Numbered from the stretch's first letter, positions 1 to 8,410 are shown. The stretch: 64,000 nucleotides of DNA from Peterkaempfera bronchialis (GCF_003258605.2 NZ_CP031264.1:4340001-4404000); one strand, 5' to 3'. Made by a program: numbers and translations. Notes: generated by a model not told the origin, from the letters alone.

Positions 1-275
<275 letters not shown>

Positions 276-602
276 CGGGCGCTGCATCGCCACGTCGCTG
301 ATCTGGCACACATGCAGGTCAGGAGGGGTCCGACCTTTCGGGGTCGGGCCCTTGGCTGTTTCCCGTGTTGGGGTGGCGCTGGGAAACCTGCCTGGTCTTC
401 GCCTGTCATCATCCCTGGTCATCCCTACCGTGCCGAGATTGTGCCGGGACGGTGGCCGGCTTCCGTGCTGAGTCGCGGACTGTGCGGTGCGCGACGAGAG
501 GGGGGTGGGCGGCTCTTACCCGGCCTTTCCCGGGTGGCTCCCGCATGGGTGGCGGAGGCGGGGGCCGTAGCGCTTTTCCTACTCGTTTGACACACTCGGG
601 TC
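276..602. other. Intergenic region between ychF and the toxin-antitoxin pair
   Basis: Apart from the hairpin at 326-351 no gene is supported; the overlapping open frames lack family resemblance and ribosome-binding sites. TTGACA occurs at 588-593, too close to the ATG at 603 to be its -35 box. No clear Shine-Dalgarno sequence precedes 603, so the pair may be expressed from a short-leader or leaderless transcript. Confidence 0.5.
326..351 (+). terminator. Hairpin terminator after ychF
   Basis: Ten-base stem (326-335 with 342-351, one G-U pair) around a 6-base loop, 51 bases after the ychF stop. There is no long T run, which is usual for high-GC actinomycetes. Confidence 0.6.
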
Positions 603-887
603 ATGGCTGAGACGACGTACAGCATCGGAGAAGGGCCGGCGACACGGGTGAGCCTGTCGCTTCCGGAGGGGACCGCGGAGGCGATCCGTGCGCGGGTGGG
701 AAAGCGGGAGTTCTCTGCGTTCATCGCCGCGGCGGTCGAGCGTGAGCTGCGCGGCCAGGTGTTGGACGAGTACCTGGCGGACTACGAGAACCGCAAGGGG
801 CCGGTCTCCGAGCAGGCTCGTCAGCGGGCGCGGCAGGTCTTCGACGAGGTGTTCGCCGAGGAGGCCGAGTGGCCCGCCGCAGGCTGA
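603..887 (+). CDS. CopG/VapB-like antitoxin of a type II toxin-antitoxin pair
   Basis: 94 residues. The N-terminal part (about 12-50) has the ribbon-helix-helix pattern, a short beta strand (TRVSLSLPEG) followed by two helices (EAIRARVG, FSAFIAAAVEREL). The C-terminal half is acidic and helical, as in antitoxins that wrap round a PIN toxin. Its end overlaps the downstream PIN-domain gene by 19 bases, the usual antitoxin-first layout. Expected role: bind and inhibit the toxin and autoregulate the promoter. The assignment rests on layout and fold pattern; the exact antitoxin family is not certain. Confidence 0.75.
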   Translation: MAETTYSIGEGPATRVSLSLPEGTAEAIRARVGKREFSAFIAAAVERELRGQVLDEYLADYENRKGPVSEQARQRARQVFDEVFAEEAEWPAAG

Positions 888-1282
888 GCCACGAGGGGAC
901 GCTGGTCCTCGACAGCGAAGGGCTCTCGAAGCTCCTCGCCGACGACGAGCAGGTGGTGGCTCTGGTTGCTGAGGCGCGCTCGCGAGGCATGGAGGTCGTG
1001 ATCAGTGCGCTCACCATCATCGAGGTCGTCCATGTCCGTACGAACAGGTCCCGCCTGAACTGGGTGCTCTCCGGACTGCGCGTAGTCCCGGTGGGCGACG
1101 AGGAGGCGAGGGCGGCCTCGAAGCTGCTGATGGATGCCGGATTGCACGGGCACAAGTATGCGATCGATGCCGCGGTCGCCGAGGCTGCGTTGCGGCAGCA
1201 CCGCCCCGTGGTCATGTTGACCTCCGACATCGACGACATGGTCAAGCTATGCGGCGATCGCGTCCGGCTCGTGGCGGTGTGA
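869..1282 (+). CDS. PIN-domain ribonuclease toxin (VapC-like)
   Basis: 137 residues from a GTG start at 869 preceded by GAGGAGG at about 858-864, inside the antitoxin gene. Acidic PIN residues are visible: Asp in VLDSEGL near the N-terminus, Glu in TIIEVVH in the middle, Asp in YAIDAAVAEAA and Asp pairs in TSDIDDM near the C-terminus. Together they form the Mg2+ site of this RNase fold. VapC toxins usually cleave tRNA or rRNA and are held inactive by the cognate antitoxin. The 19-base overlap implies translational coupling. Substrate cannot be inferred. Confidence 0.85.
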   Translation: MARRRLSHEGTLVLDSEGLSKLLADDEQVVALVAEARSRGMEVVISALTIIEVVHVRTNRSRLNWVLSGLRVVPVGDEEARAASKLLMDAGLHGHKYAIDAAVAEAALRQHRPVVMLTSDIDDMVKLCGDRVRLVAV

Positions 1283-1578
1283 TTCCCTTTGTCCGGCTCA
1301 CCAGCACAGTCTCATTGACGAGCCGGTCGCGGTGCCATGCGTTTCCCGACCGGTGGAGTACCCGCCAGTCCGCAAACAGTCCGCAGGATGCTCGTAGACG
1401 CCCGTCGGCGGCCAACGCAAACAAACGGTGAATGTGCTGGTCAGCGCTCTGGGTGGTGCTCCGCCGCAGGTCAGGATCGGCCCGCAGGCATTCCGTTTCA
1501 ACGTATGGGCGATGCGTTACTGCACGCTAGGTGGTTCGGCAAGTGTGCAGGTGAGTAAACGGTGGAGCGATCTGGGTG
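1283..1578. other. Intergenic region after the toxin gene
   Basis: No convincing gene. A minus-strand open frame (1298-1501, starting MKRNACGP) has no recognisable family or ribosome-binding site. Base composition looks less GC-biased and less codon-periodic than the flanks, consistent with an accessory insertion or decayed sequence. Confidence 0.4.
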
Positions 1579-1896
1579 TCAGCGCTGTCCCGGCTCAGGC
1601 GCCTGGGGTTTGCGGTGCCTGCCGGTACCGGCGCCGAGCGGCCTGGGCTCGGGGGCCGGCACCGAGGCGGGGGGCTCACTGGCCTGGGGGTACAGGATGC
1701 GTTTCGCCTCGGCGAGATTCGACGCAAACCCGTGGGGCTCCCAGGCGTGCCCGTTCCATCGCTGGATGGCGCGGGGCGCGTCCGGGTTCAGATGTGAGCC
1801 CTGGGGGCCGTCGCCGGAGACAAGGGGGACAGCGCGAAGTCGCCCGATTTTCGCGTCACGCCGCTCCGCCCATTCCGACAGTGGTTCGTCGTCCAT
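1579..1896 (-). CDS. Small DUF6087-like protein
   Basis: 105 residues, ATG at 1896. The N-terminal three quarters look like a real conserved small protein: MDDEPLSEWAERRDAKIGRL, then SHLNPDAPRAIQRWNGHAWEP and an AEAKRILYP segment. The last 30 residues are Pro/Ala-rich and low in complexity. The pattern fits the uncharacterised DUF6087 family of streptomycetes from memory; no function is known to me. It stands alone between the toxin-antitoxin pair and the MFS gene, in the same accessory patch. Alternative: a decayed remnant. Confidence 0.55.
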   Translation of the reverse strand: MDDEPLSEWAERRDAKIGRLRAVPLVSGDGPQGSHLNPDAPRAIQRWNGHAWEPHGFASNLAEAKRILYPQASEPPASVPAPEPRPLGAGTGRHRKPQAPEPGQR

Positions 1897-1955
1897 CCGG
1901 TTTCCCCACGATTCGGTGCCTGCTCACCCAGGAGAGTAGCGGGCCCACCGGCCTG

Positions 1956-1985
1956 ACCGCCTCGCCATCCTTCAGGCGAGGCGGT
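1956..1985 (-). terminator. Hairpin terminator for the MFS gene
   Basis: Perfect 11-base stem (1956-1966 with 1975-1985) and 8-base loop, 59 bases past the MFS stop in the direction of transcription. Confidence 0.6.
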
Positions 1986-2043
1986 GCCGGTTGATGTCCA
2001 TAGGTGGGGAGGGAAAGGCTGGTTCCGCCGGTCCGGGCTCCGG

Positions 2044-3495
2044 TCAGTCGTGGGTGGTGAGCAGGTTGCGGTCTTGCGTCTGCTCGGCGTGTTTCGGCGG
2101 GCTGGTCCGGCGCAGGACGGTGAGGGCGATGAGGATGGCGGCGGCCAGGAGGGCGGCGCCGAGGGTGAGGCCGAGTGCGTAGCCGTCGTTGAGGGCGTCG
2201 AGTGTGGGGGTGCGGCCGGTGCGGTGGTGGGCCGCGGTGCCGAGGGCGGCGAGGCCGAGGGAGGCGCCGATCTGGCGTGAGCTGTTGAGCAGGCCGGAGG
2301 CGGTTCCGGTCTCGTGGGGCGCGACGCCGCCGGTCGCGATGGAGACGACCGGGCCGAGGCAGAGCCCGAAGCCGATGCTGGCGACGATCGAGGGGCCGAG
2401 GACGTCGGTGGTGAAGGCGCCGTCCGTGCTGATCAGGCCGAACCAGGCGAGCCCGACCGCGGTGAGCAGTCCTCCGACGATCAGAAGGGTGCGGGGAGGG
2501 AGGCGGTAGCCGAGTTTGACGGCGGCTACCGAGCCGGCGATCAGCCCGAAGGTGAAGGGCAGGAACATGACCCCGGTCAGCGCGGGCCCCTTCCCGAGGA
2601 TCTCCTGGAGGTAGAGGGAGGTGAAGTAGAAGGCCGGGGTCATGGCCGCTCCGACCAGGAGGTTGAACGCGTTGGCGCCGGCCACCGAGCGGTTGGCGAA
2701 CAGGCCGAGCCGGATCAGCGGTTCGCGGGCGGTGGTCCGCTCGGTGTGGAGGAACGCGGCCAGTAGCGCGACGGCGACCGCCAGCGTCGTCAGGGTGACG
2801 GGCGAGGTCCATGCGTACCGGTCGGTGCGGACGACGCCGAACACCAGCAGGGTCATGCCCGCAGTGGCCAGGACGGCGCCGAGCACGTCGGGACGGCTGC
2901 CGCGAGCGGTCGGCGGGGCGGCGGCGACCCCGCGCCAGGCCAGGGCCAGCGCGCAGGCGGCCATCGGCACGTTCACCAACATGACCCAGCGCCAGCTCGC
3001 GTACTGGGTGAGCACACCGCCTATCACGACACCGAAGGCACCTCCGGCAGCGTTTGTCGCGCTCCACACGCCGAAGGCCCGGACGCGGGCCCTGCCCGTG
3101 GGGAACGTCGCGGTCAGCAGTGCCAGCGCGGCCGGGGCCAGTGCGGCGGCGCCGATGCCCTGTACGGTCCGGGCGGCGACGAGTTGGCCGGGCTCCTGGG
3201 CGAGGCCGCCGCCGAGGGAGGCCAGGCCGAACAGGCCGAGTCCGAGCAGCAGGACCGGTTTGCGGCCGTAGCGGTCGGCGGCCTTGCCGCCCAGCAGGAG
3301 CAGCCCGCCGAAGGTCAGGGCGTAGGCGTGGATCACCCAGGCCAGGTTTGCGGCGCCGAAGCCCAGGCCGGTGGCGATCTGGGGGAGTCCCACGTTCACG
3401 ACCGAGACGTCCAGCGACACCATGAACTGCACGACGGCCACCACGGCGAGCGTGAGCCCTGGCCGTACACCCGAAACACCCGGCTTGCTCATCAT
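2044..3495 (-). CDS. MFS multidrug exporter (14-TM, DHA2/EmrB-like)
   Basis: 483 residues from ATG 3495 (MMSKPG); an in-frame ATG at 3522 is an alternative, but 3495 has AAGGA 11 bases upstream. About 14 hydrophobic segments are present. Motif A appears after TM2 as GGKAADRYGRKPVL, motif C-like GGAFGVVIGGVL after TM5, and the N-terminal VSLDVSVVNVGLPQIA is typical of DHA2 drug:H+ antiporters. It would export a hydrophobic compound from the cytoplasm by proton antiport. The divergent TetR gene and the operator overlapping its promoter imply substrate-induced derepression. The open frame extends far upstream without a plausible start; that extension is not coding. Confidence 0.88.
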   Translation of the reverse strand: MMSKPGVSGVRPGLTLAVVAVVQFMVSLDVSVVNVGLPQIATGLGFGAANLAWVIHAYALTFGGLLLLGGKAADRYGRKPVLLLGLGLFGLASLGGGLAQEPGQLVAARTVQGIGAAALAPAALALLTATFPTGRARVRAFGVWSATNAAGGAFGVVIGGVLTQYASWRWVMLVNVPMAACALALAWRGVAAAPPTARGSRPDVLGAVLATAGMTLLVFGVVRTDRYAWTSPVTLTTLAVAVALLAAFLHTERTTAREPLIRLGLFANRSVAGANAFNLLVGAAMTPAFYFTSLYLQEILGKGPALTGVMFLPFTFGLIAGSVAAVKLGYRLPPRTLLIVGGLLTAVGLAWFGLISTDGAFTTDVLGPSIVASIGFGLCLGPVVSIATGGVAPHETGTASGLLNSSRQIGASLGLAALGTAAHHRTGRTPTLDALNDGYALGLTLGAALLAAAILIALTVLRRTSPPKHAEQTQDRNLLTTHD

Positions 3496-3534
3496 CACAG
3501 CCCCCGTCCTTGTCGCCGTCATGCCAGTGCCTGG

Positions 3535-3556
3535 CTTTTGGAACATGTTCCGAAAG
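3535..3556. promoter_or_regulatory. TetR-type operator between MFS and TetR genes
   Basis: A 22-base inverted repeat with one mismatched pair, whose core GGAACATGTTCC (3540-3551) is perfect, flanked by CTTTT and GAAAG. It lies 40 bases upstream of the MFS start and 132 bases before the TetR start, where a divergently encoded repressor would control both genes. Confidence 0.8.
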
Positions 3557-3687
3557 TAGCACCCGGAGCGGCCGCTGTGAACAAGGAGGAGGCGCCCCCA
3601 CGGCCGCTTCGCGGCTCGCGGCGGGTGGGCGTACGACCTACGGCTCGCGGTACGCGGCCGAGTACGGCGGGGCGGCATGATGGGGCA

Positions 3688-4377
3688 ATGCCCCGACCCC
3701 CCGCCTCCCACGGCCGCACCGGCCGCCCGCCCGTGACCTCCCGCGCGGAGATCCTCACGGCGGCCCGCCGACTCATCGACCGGGACGGCTGGGAGAAGCT
3801 GACCATCCGCCGGTTGGCCGCGGAGCTCGGCATCGGGGCGACGACCCTGTACCACCACATCCGGGACAAGGAGGATCTGCTGGTCCAGTTGCTTGAGCAC
3901 CACATCAGCCGGCTCCAGCGCCCGCAACTCCCCCGTGACCCGAGGGACCGCATCGTCGCCGCCGCCACCGCGATGCACGACGCGCTCGCGGACTGGCCAT
4001 GGGCGGCGGAGGTCCTCACCACCGACGGCTTCGTCGGCCTCCTCGACGAATCGGCGCTCTGGATGGTCGAGGCCATCGTCGCCGGAGCCGACGACCACGG
4101 TTGCACGCCGGAACAATCCGTCCACGTGTTCCGCAGCATCTGGTACTACACCGTCGGCGAAATCCTCGTCCGCGCCCATACCGCCCGCCGGCTGACCGAC
4201 GAGAAGCTCCCCGTATTCCGCGACAGCTTCGACGCGTCCCAGGTGCCGCACCTGGCCGCCGTCAGTAAGCGATGGCGCGCGCTGGCCGTACGGGACACCT
4301 ATGCGGAGGGACTCCGCGCGTTTGTCGACGGGTTGCTCGCGCGGGCCGCGTCGGCGACTTCGGATGGCGTCGGCTGA
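3688..4377 (+). CDS. TetR/AcrR-family repressor
   Basis: 229 residues from ATG 3688. Residues about 18-65 form the TetR helix-turn-helix domain: SRAEILTAARRLIDRDG, then TIRRLAAELGIGATTLYHHI with the recognition helix, then RDKEDLL. The rest is the helical ligand-binding and dimer domain with Trp/His-rich stretches (WMVEAIVAGADDHG, FRSIWYYTVGEIL). Divergent from the MFS exporter and next to a strong palindrome, it is the likely local repressor, released by the exported compound. The frame is open upstream, but homology begins at this ATG, which has only a weak GGGG ribosome-binding site. Confidence 0.88.
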   Translation: MPRPPASHGRTGRPPVTSRAEILTAARRLIDRDGWEKLTIRRLAAELGIGATTLYHHIRDKEDLLVQLLEHHISRLQRPQLPRDPRDRIVAAATAMHDALADWPWAAEVLTTDGFVGLLDESALWMVEAIVAGADDHGCTPEQSVHVFRSIWYYTVGEILVRAHTARRLTDEKLPVFRDSFDASQVPHLAAVSKRWRALAVRDTYAEGLRAFVDGLLARAASATSDGVG

Positions 4378-4430
4378 GTGGGCCGGGTCGGCTGGGTCGG
4401 CTGGGTCGGCCGCGTCGGCTGAGTCGGCGG
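4373..4430. repeat. Short tandem repeat, 9-base period
   Basis: About five imperfect copies of a TCGGCTGGG-type unit directly after the TetR stop codon. Likely replication slippage in non-coding DNA between convergent genes. Confidence 0.6.
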
Positions 4431-4526
4431 GCCCCGCGCCGGTCGGCCAGGGTGGTTGCGTGATCGCAGCAGGGCGCGGGCGGTGATCTCTGCCGAGGGC
4501 GGCGCCCGCGCCCTGCCGGGGGGTGG

Positions 4527-4871
4527 TCAGGACTCCGCGGACTCCCGCTGGGCCTTCTCGTAGAGGTCGACAAAGGCGGCGGGGATGCGGCCCTTCTCGC
4601 TGATGCCCCGGCCGTCGACCTCGATGCCGTTCTCCTGAGCCCACTTGCGCACTGCGGCGGGGTCGGGGCCGGTGGGCTGTACGGGAAGGGGGCGGTGGCC
4701 GGGGGCTACCTCTTCGGCTGCCTCAAGGTAGGGCGAGAGGAATTCCTCGATTTTCCTCCGCTCGCCTTCGGCAAGGTCGATGGTGTAGCGGGTGCCGTCC
4801 CAGGCGAATTCAACCGTCTCGGCTCCCTCTTCGCCGGTCACGTCGCAGACGATGATGGTCTTCCTTGCCAT
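4527..4871 (-). CDS. Lsr2-family nucleoid protein (variant)
   Basis: 114 residues, ATG 4871, with GAGGA 8 bases upstream. The N-terminal half fits the Lsr2 dimerisation domain (ETVEFAWDGTRYTIDLAEGE). The C-terminal half is the Lsr2 DNA-binding domain (VRKWAQENGIEV, then GRIPAAFVDLYEKA). Lsr2 silences AT-rich, often foreign DNA by binding the minor groove with an Arg-Gly-Arg hook. Here that motif reads Lys-Gly-Arg and is preceded by about five extra residues (DGRGI), and the linker lacks the usual basic patch, so this is probably a secondary Lsr2 paralogue with altered binding. Monocistronic by spacing. Confidence 0.85.
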   Translation of the reverse strand: MARKTIIVCDVTGEEGAETVEFAWDGTRYTIDLAEGERRKIEEFLSPYLEAAEEVAPGHRPLPVQPTGPDPAAVRKWAQENGIEVDGRGISEKGRIPAAFVDLYEKAQRESAES

Positions 4872-5002
4872 GGCTTTCCTCTCGGGAGTCAAACGGTGAA
4901 TGAAGGCTGAGCCGGGTGCCCGGCTCGCGGAGCGGAACCCCGGGGCGGGCGCGGCCGGAGGGCGCGTCGGCACCAGGCGGCTCCATCGCGGCCGGCGGTG
5001 AT

Positions 5003-5203
5003 CTACGACTGCCCGGCGCAGGCGAACCCGTCGTCCGGTCCGCCGCCGAGGATGGGCGGCGAGGCGAGGGTCGGGGCGAGGTCCCGGTCGGCTCCGGTGC
5101 AGTCGTAGAGCCCACCGGACAGCGCCCGGACTCCGGTGGCGGTGACGGTGGCCAGGCCGCTCGGTCCGGCGAGGATCAGGGTGGCTACCGTCCGCCGCTT
5201 CAT
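5003..5203 (-). CDS. Small secreted protein, unknown function
   Basis: 66 residues, ATG 5203. MKRR followed by a hydrophobic Ala/Leu/Thr stretch looks like a Sec signal peptide. The mature part is short, with two cysteines (LYDCTGAD and GFACAGQS) that could form a disulfide. I recall similar short exported proteins in streptomycetes but know no function. No partner gene is adjacent; it faces away from the DUF4190 gene. Confidence is limited by its length. Confidence 0.5.
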   Translation of the reverse strand: MKRRTVATLILAGPSGLATVTATGVRALSGGLYDCTGADRDLAPTLASPPILGGGPDDGFACAGQS

Positions 5204-5465
5204 GGCGCGGAGCGTAGCGCACCTGATCCGGGCGGCCGATTCGGCCCGGTGGACCGGTGGGGACGCGTACGATCCGGTTCATTCGGGGTGAAACTCGCGG
5301 AAATGCGTGGGGGGCGAACTGATGTCGCGCCAGGAAATCCCGCGTCGGCAATTCCCGGGAATGGCCGGAGGGCATAAGGGAATGCGGTCACCGCACCGCG
5401 TCCGGTAGAGTCGCGCGGCCGTCGACCGCCGACGGGTGCGCCAACGAGACCGAGGGCCGGAGCCG

Positions 5466-6629
5466 ATGTCCCTACCGCCGACCGAGGCAGCGTCGACCCC
5501 GGAGCCGCCCGACCCGTGGGCTCCGCCGAAGCCCGGCGCGGAGGGAGTGCCGAGGCCGCGCTCGCCGCAGCCGTGGGGGCACCCGCCGTTCCCCGGGCGC
5601 CCGCCGGAGCAGGTGGAGGGGACCAATGGGTTCGCGATTGCCTCGCTGGTGCTCGGGCTGACCTGTCTGGCCCCGGTCTCGGCGGCGTTCGGGATCGCCG
5701 CCCTGGTGCAGCTCCGCCGCCGCAGCCAGCGGGGTCGCGGACTGGCCGTCACCGGGCTGGTCCTCTCCGCCGTCTGGATGGTGCTGGCGGTGGTGGCCGC
5801 TGTCGGCGGCCTGGCGTACGTGGCCTCCCATCCCGGGCTGGGCGGCGTGCACCGGAACGCCCTGGGCCAGGTCACCGAGCGGACCGAGGCGTATGTCGAC
5901 GACCTGCGGGTGGGGGACTGCTTCGACCGGCACTCGCCCACCGCCCTGCACGACCTGGCCCTGCTGCCCTGCGACGAGCCGCACGAGGCGGAGGCGTACG
6001 GCATCGTCACGTACGCCGGGGGCGCGTACCCCGGCTCGCGGAAGGTCCAGGACTTCGCCGAGAAGCGGTGCGCCGGGCTGGCGGCCGACTACAACCCGGA
6101 CATCTGGGCCTACCCGGACACCCTGGAGACCCGCTACTACTGGCCGGACCGCGACCAGTGGGAGGACGACGACCCCACCGCCGTCTGCTTCTTCACCGAC
6201 ACCCGGGGCTCCTGGACGGGCACCCTGCGCCGGAGCCGCACGTCGTTCACCGACAACCAGCTCCGCTACCTGGATGCCGCGCGGATCTACAACGACGTCA
6301 TGGACGCGCAGCCGGACGGCGAGCCCGGGGACCGGCCGAGCGTCTACCGCGCCTGGGCCGGGGAGGTGGCCGACGCGCTGGAGAAGGAGGCCGACCTGCT
6401 GGACTCCGACGACTGGCCGACTTCGGCCCGCCGCCCGGTGGCCGCGTTCGTCCGGCAGAACCGGGCCGCGGTGCCGTACTGGCGGCAGGCGGCCTCGGCG
6501 GCCGATGGGGCTGCGCTGGAGCGGGCCCTGAACCGGGCGTTCGCGCAGTACGGCGGGGAGGAGGCCAGGGCCGCACGGGTCGCCCTCGGTCTGTCGACCG
6601 GGGACGACACGGCGGGCCTGGCCACCTGA
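5466..6629 (+). CDS. DUF4190/septum-formation-like membrane protein
   Basis: 387 residues from ATG 5466, with GGAG just upstream; an in-frame ATG at 5436 is a weaker alternative. A Pro-rich cytoplasmic N-terminus (1-55) precedes a DUF4190 pair of transmembrane segments (GFAIASLVLGLTCLAPVSAA and LAVTGLVLSAVWMVLAVVAA). The extracytoplasmic part starts with VDDLRVGDCFD, LLPCDEPHEAEAYGIV and later CFFTD, which resembles the septum-formation domain found in actinobacterial membrane proteins. Function is unknown beyond a probable envelope role. It converges on the endoglucanase gene with only 6 bases between the stops. Confidence 0.75.
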   Translation: MSLPPTEAASTPEPPDPWAPPKPGAEGVPRPRSPQPWGHPPFPGRPPEQVEGTNGFAIASLVLGLTCLAPVSAAFGIAALVQLRRRSQRGRGLAVTGLVLSAVWMVLAVVAAVGGLAYVASHPGLGGVHRNALGQVTERTEAYVDDLRVGDCFDRHSPTALHDLALLPCDEPHEAEAYGIVTYAGGAYPGSRKVQDFAEKRCAGLAADYNPDIWAYPDTLETRYYWPDRDQWEDDDPTAVCFFTDTRGSWTGTLRRSRTSFTDNQLRYLDAARIYNDVMDAQPDGEPGDRPSVYRAWAGEVADALEKEADLLDSDDWPTSARRPVAAFVRQNRAAVPYWRQAASAADGAALERALNRAFAQYGGEEARAARVALGLSTGDDTAGLAT

Positions 6630-6635
6630 TCCGGG

Positions 6636-8192
6636 TCAGGACAGCGCGGCGAAGTGGTCGCGCAGCCCCACTCCGAAGGCGGTCGGGGTGCCGTCGTAGC
6701 TGCTGATCAGCGACGGGCCGGAGGAGCAGTCCCAGGTGTTCCAGGTCCAGCCCAGGTAGGAGACGCCGTGCTGGTCGAGCCACTTCATCAGGGTGTCGAC
6801 ATAGCCGTGCGCGCAGTCGTTCTCGCCGATCTCACCCGCGACCACCGGCACCTTGGCGGCGACCGGGGCGATCTGGCTGTCCCAGCAGGAGCTGGAGGCG
6901 CAGGTGTTGAAGTTGTACGAGTGCCAGGAGGCGCCGAGGTTGTTCAGCGGGTCGGTGGGCTTGTAGGTGAGCCACGAGGTGAGGTCGTTGGCGTAGGCCA
7001 GCCCGCCGACCAGGATGACGTTGTCGGCGCCGGTGCCGCGCACCGCGTTCACCATCGACTGCATACCGGCCACGGTGTAGCTGAGGCCGGGGCAGGCACT
7101 GCCGCCGTCCCGCCAGCAGAGCCATGCCTGGGTGCCGGAGACCGCCCGGTCCGGGTAGGGCTCGTTGAAGAGGTCGAAGACGGTGGAGCGGTCGCCCTTG
7201 AAGGTCTGCGCCACCGAGGTCCAGAAGGCGGTCGCGTTGTCGGCGTCGGGCATCGGCTTCTGGCAGGTGGCGTTGACGTCGGTGCAGGCCGAGGAGTTGC
7301 CCGAGTAGACGCCGTGTGACCAGTGCATCTCGACGATGGCGACGATGCCGTTCTGGTGCAGCAGGTCGACGTAGTTCTTCACGGCGGTCCGGTAGGTGGC
7401 GCCGCTGTAGGCGGAGCCGACGTTGGGGAGGCTGTTCCAGCAGTCCTCGTTGAGCGGGACGCGCACGATGTTGGCGTGCCAGCTCTTGATCGCGGCGACC
7501 GAGGCGGCGTCGGACGGGCCGTCGAAGAGTCCACGGCCCTGCACACACATGAACTCGGTGCCGGAGCGGTTGACGCCGTGCAGGGTGACGGCCTTGCCGG
7601 AGGCGTCCACCAGGGTATTGCCGGAGACCTTCAGCTGGGGTGCCGAGGTGGTCGGCGGCGGGCTGGTGGGCGGCGGAGTCGTCGGGGGCGGGGTGGTCGG
7701 CGGAGGTGTGGTGGGCGGCGGGGTGGTCGGGGGAGTGGTCGGCGGGGTGGTGGGCGGCGAGGTCGGGGGCTGGGAGCCGTTGCAGGCCACGCCGTTCACG
7801 GTGAAGGAGGTCGGCGCCTTGTTGCTGCCGCTGTATCCGAAGTTGGCGCCGGCGTTGACGGAGGCGCCCGGGGCGAGGGTGCCGTTGTAGGACATGCTCT
7901 TGACCGTGACAACGTTGCCAGACTGCGTCCAGGTGCCGTTCCAGCCCTGCTGGAGCTGCTGGTTGCCGCTGTAGGAGTAGGTCAGGGTCCAGTTGCTCGC
8001 CGAGGCCGTACCGGTGTTGGTGATGGTGACATCGGCGGTGAAGCCCGAGCCCCAGTCATTGGTGGCGTACTTGACGCCGCAGCCGAAGTCGGCCGCCGCG
8101 GCGCCGCCGGCCCACGGCCCGACGGCCGGGAGCACGGTGCCGGCGACGGTCGCCGCCACGGCGGCGAGGACGGTTCTGGTGCGCGTTCGCAT
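6636..8192 (-). CDS. Secreted endoglucanase, CBM2 plus GH5
   Basis: 518 residues, ATG 8192, with GGAGGAG upstream. Residues 1-34 form a Sec signal peptide ending in a run of alanines. Residues 35-140 form a family 2 cellulose-binding module with paired Cys (FGCGVKY, VNGVACNGS) and conserved Trp (NDWGSGF, NWTLTY, GWNGTW). Residues 141-185 are a Pro-Thr linker. Residues 186-518 form a GH5 barrel with acid/base Glu344 in FDLFNEP and nucleophile Glu454 in VVAGEIGEN. It should hydrolyse beta-1,4-glucan outside the cell by a retaining mechanism. Two CebR-like boxes upstream predict induction by cello-oligosaccharides. Confidence 0.93.
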   Translation of the reverse strand: MRTRTRTVLAAVAATVAGTVLPAVGPWAGGAAAADFGCGVKYATNDWGSGFTADVTITNTGTASASNWTLTYSYSGNQQLQQGWNGTWTQSGNVVTVKSMSYNGTLAPGASVNAGANFGYSGSNKAPTSFTVNGVACNGSQPPTSPPTTPPTTPPTTPPPTTPPPTTPPPTTPPPTSPPPTTSAPQLKVSGNTLVDASGKAVTLHGVNRSGTEFMCVQGRGLFDGPSDAASVAAIKSWHANIVRVPLNEDCWNSLPNVGSAYSGATYRTAVKNYVDLLHQNGIVAIVEMHWSHGVYSGNSSACTDVNATCQKPMPDADNATAFWTSVAQTFKGDRSTVFDLFNEPYPDRAVSGTQAWLCWRDGGSACPGLSYTVAGMQSMVNAVRGTGADNVILVGGLAYANDLTSWLTYKPTDPLNNLGASWHSYNFNTCASSSCWDSQIAPVAAKVPVVAGEIGENDCAHGYVDTLMKWLDQHGVSYLGWTWNTWDCSSGPSLISSYDGTPTAFGVGLRDHFAALS

Positions 8193-8228
8193 GAACTGCT
8201 CCTCCGGGTGGTGAGGTGCAAGGGGTGG

Positions 8229-8242
8229 TGGGTGCGCTCCCA
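8229..8242. promoter_or_regulatory. CebR-like operator, proximal (one mismatch)
   Basis: TGGGTGCGCTCCCA differs by one base from the 14-base palindrome TGGGAGCGCTCCCA bound by the cellulose-utilisation repressor CebR. It lies 37 bases upstream of the endoglucanase ATG and is followed by CTGGTCCC, as at the distal box (CTGGTTCC). Confidence 0.7.
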
Positions 8243-8396
8243 CTGGTCCCGGAGCAAGGTAGCCGTGCCATCCTGTGCATGACATCCCCTCTGCGGCGAC
8301 TTTCCCAGCTCTTTGCAGGGACAATCGCCCTCTTTTCCTGGCATATCGGCCCGGCATGCGGCCCTCTTGACGCCGGGGGAAATCGCCCGCATGCTT

Positions 8397-8410
8397 TGGG
8401 AGCGCTCCCA
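8397..8410. promoter_or_regulatory. CebR operator, distal (perfect palindrome)
   Basis: TGGGAGCGCTCCCA, an exact match to the known CebR box, 205 bases upstream of the endoglucanase ATG and 66 bases upstream of the MutT start. Confidence 0.82.

Noticed and set aside
1298-1501. Minus-strand frame starting MKRNACGP
   Set aside because: No ribosome-binding site, no family resemblance and irregular codon use.
3496-4644. Upstream extension of the MFS frame to an 866-residue protein
   Set aside because: The extra part runs antisense through the TetR gene and operator and has no transporter similarity.
7640-7770. Regular short repeats resembling a repeat array
   Set aside because: They encode the Pro-Thr linker of the cellulase in frame; there is no spacer/repeat structure of a CRISPR array.
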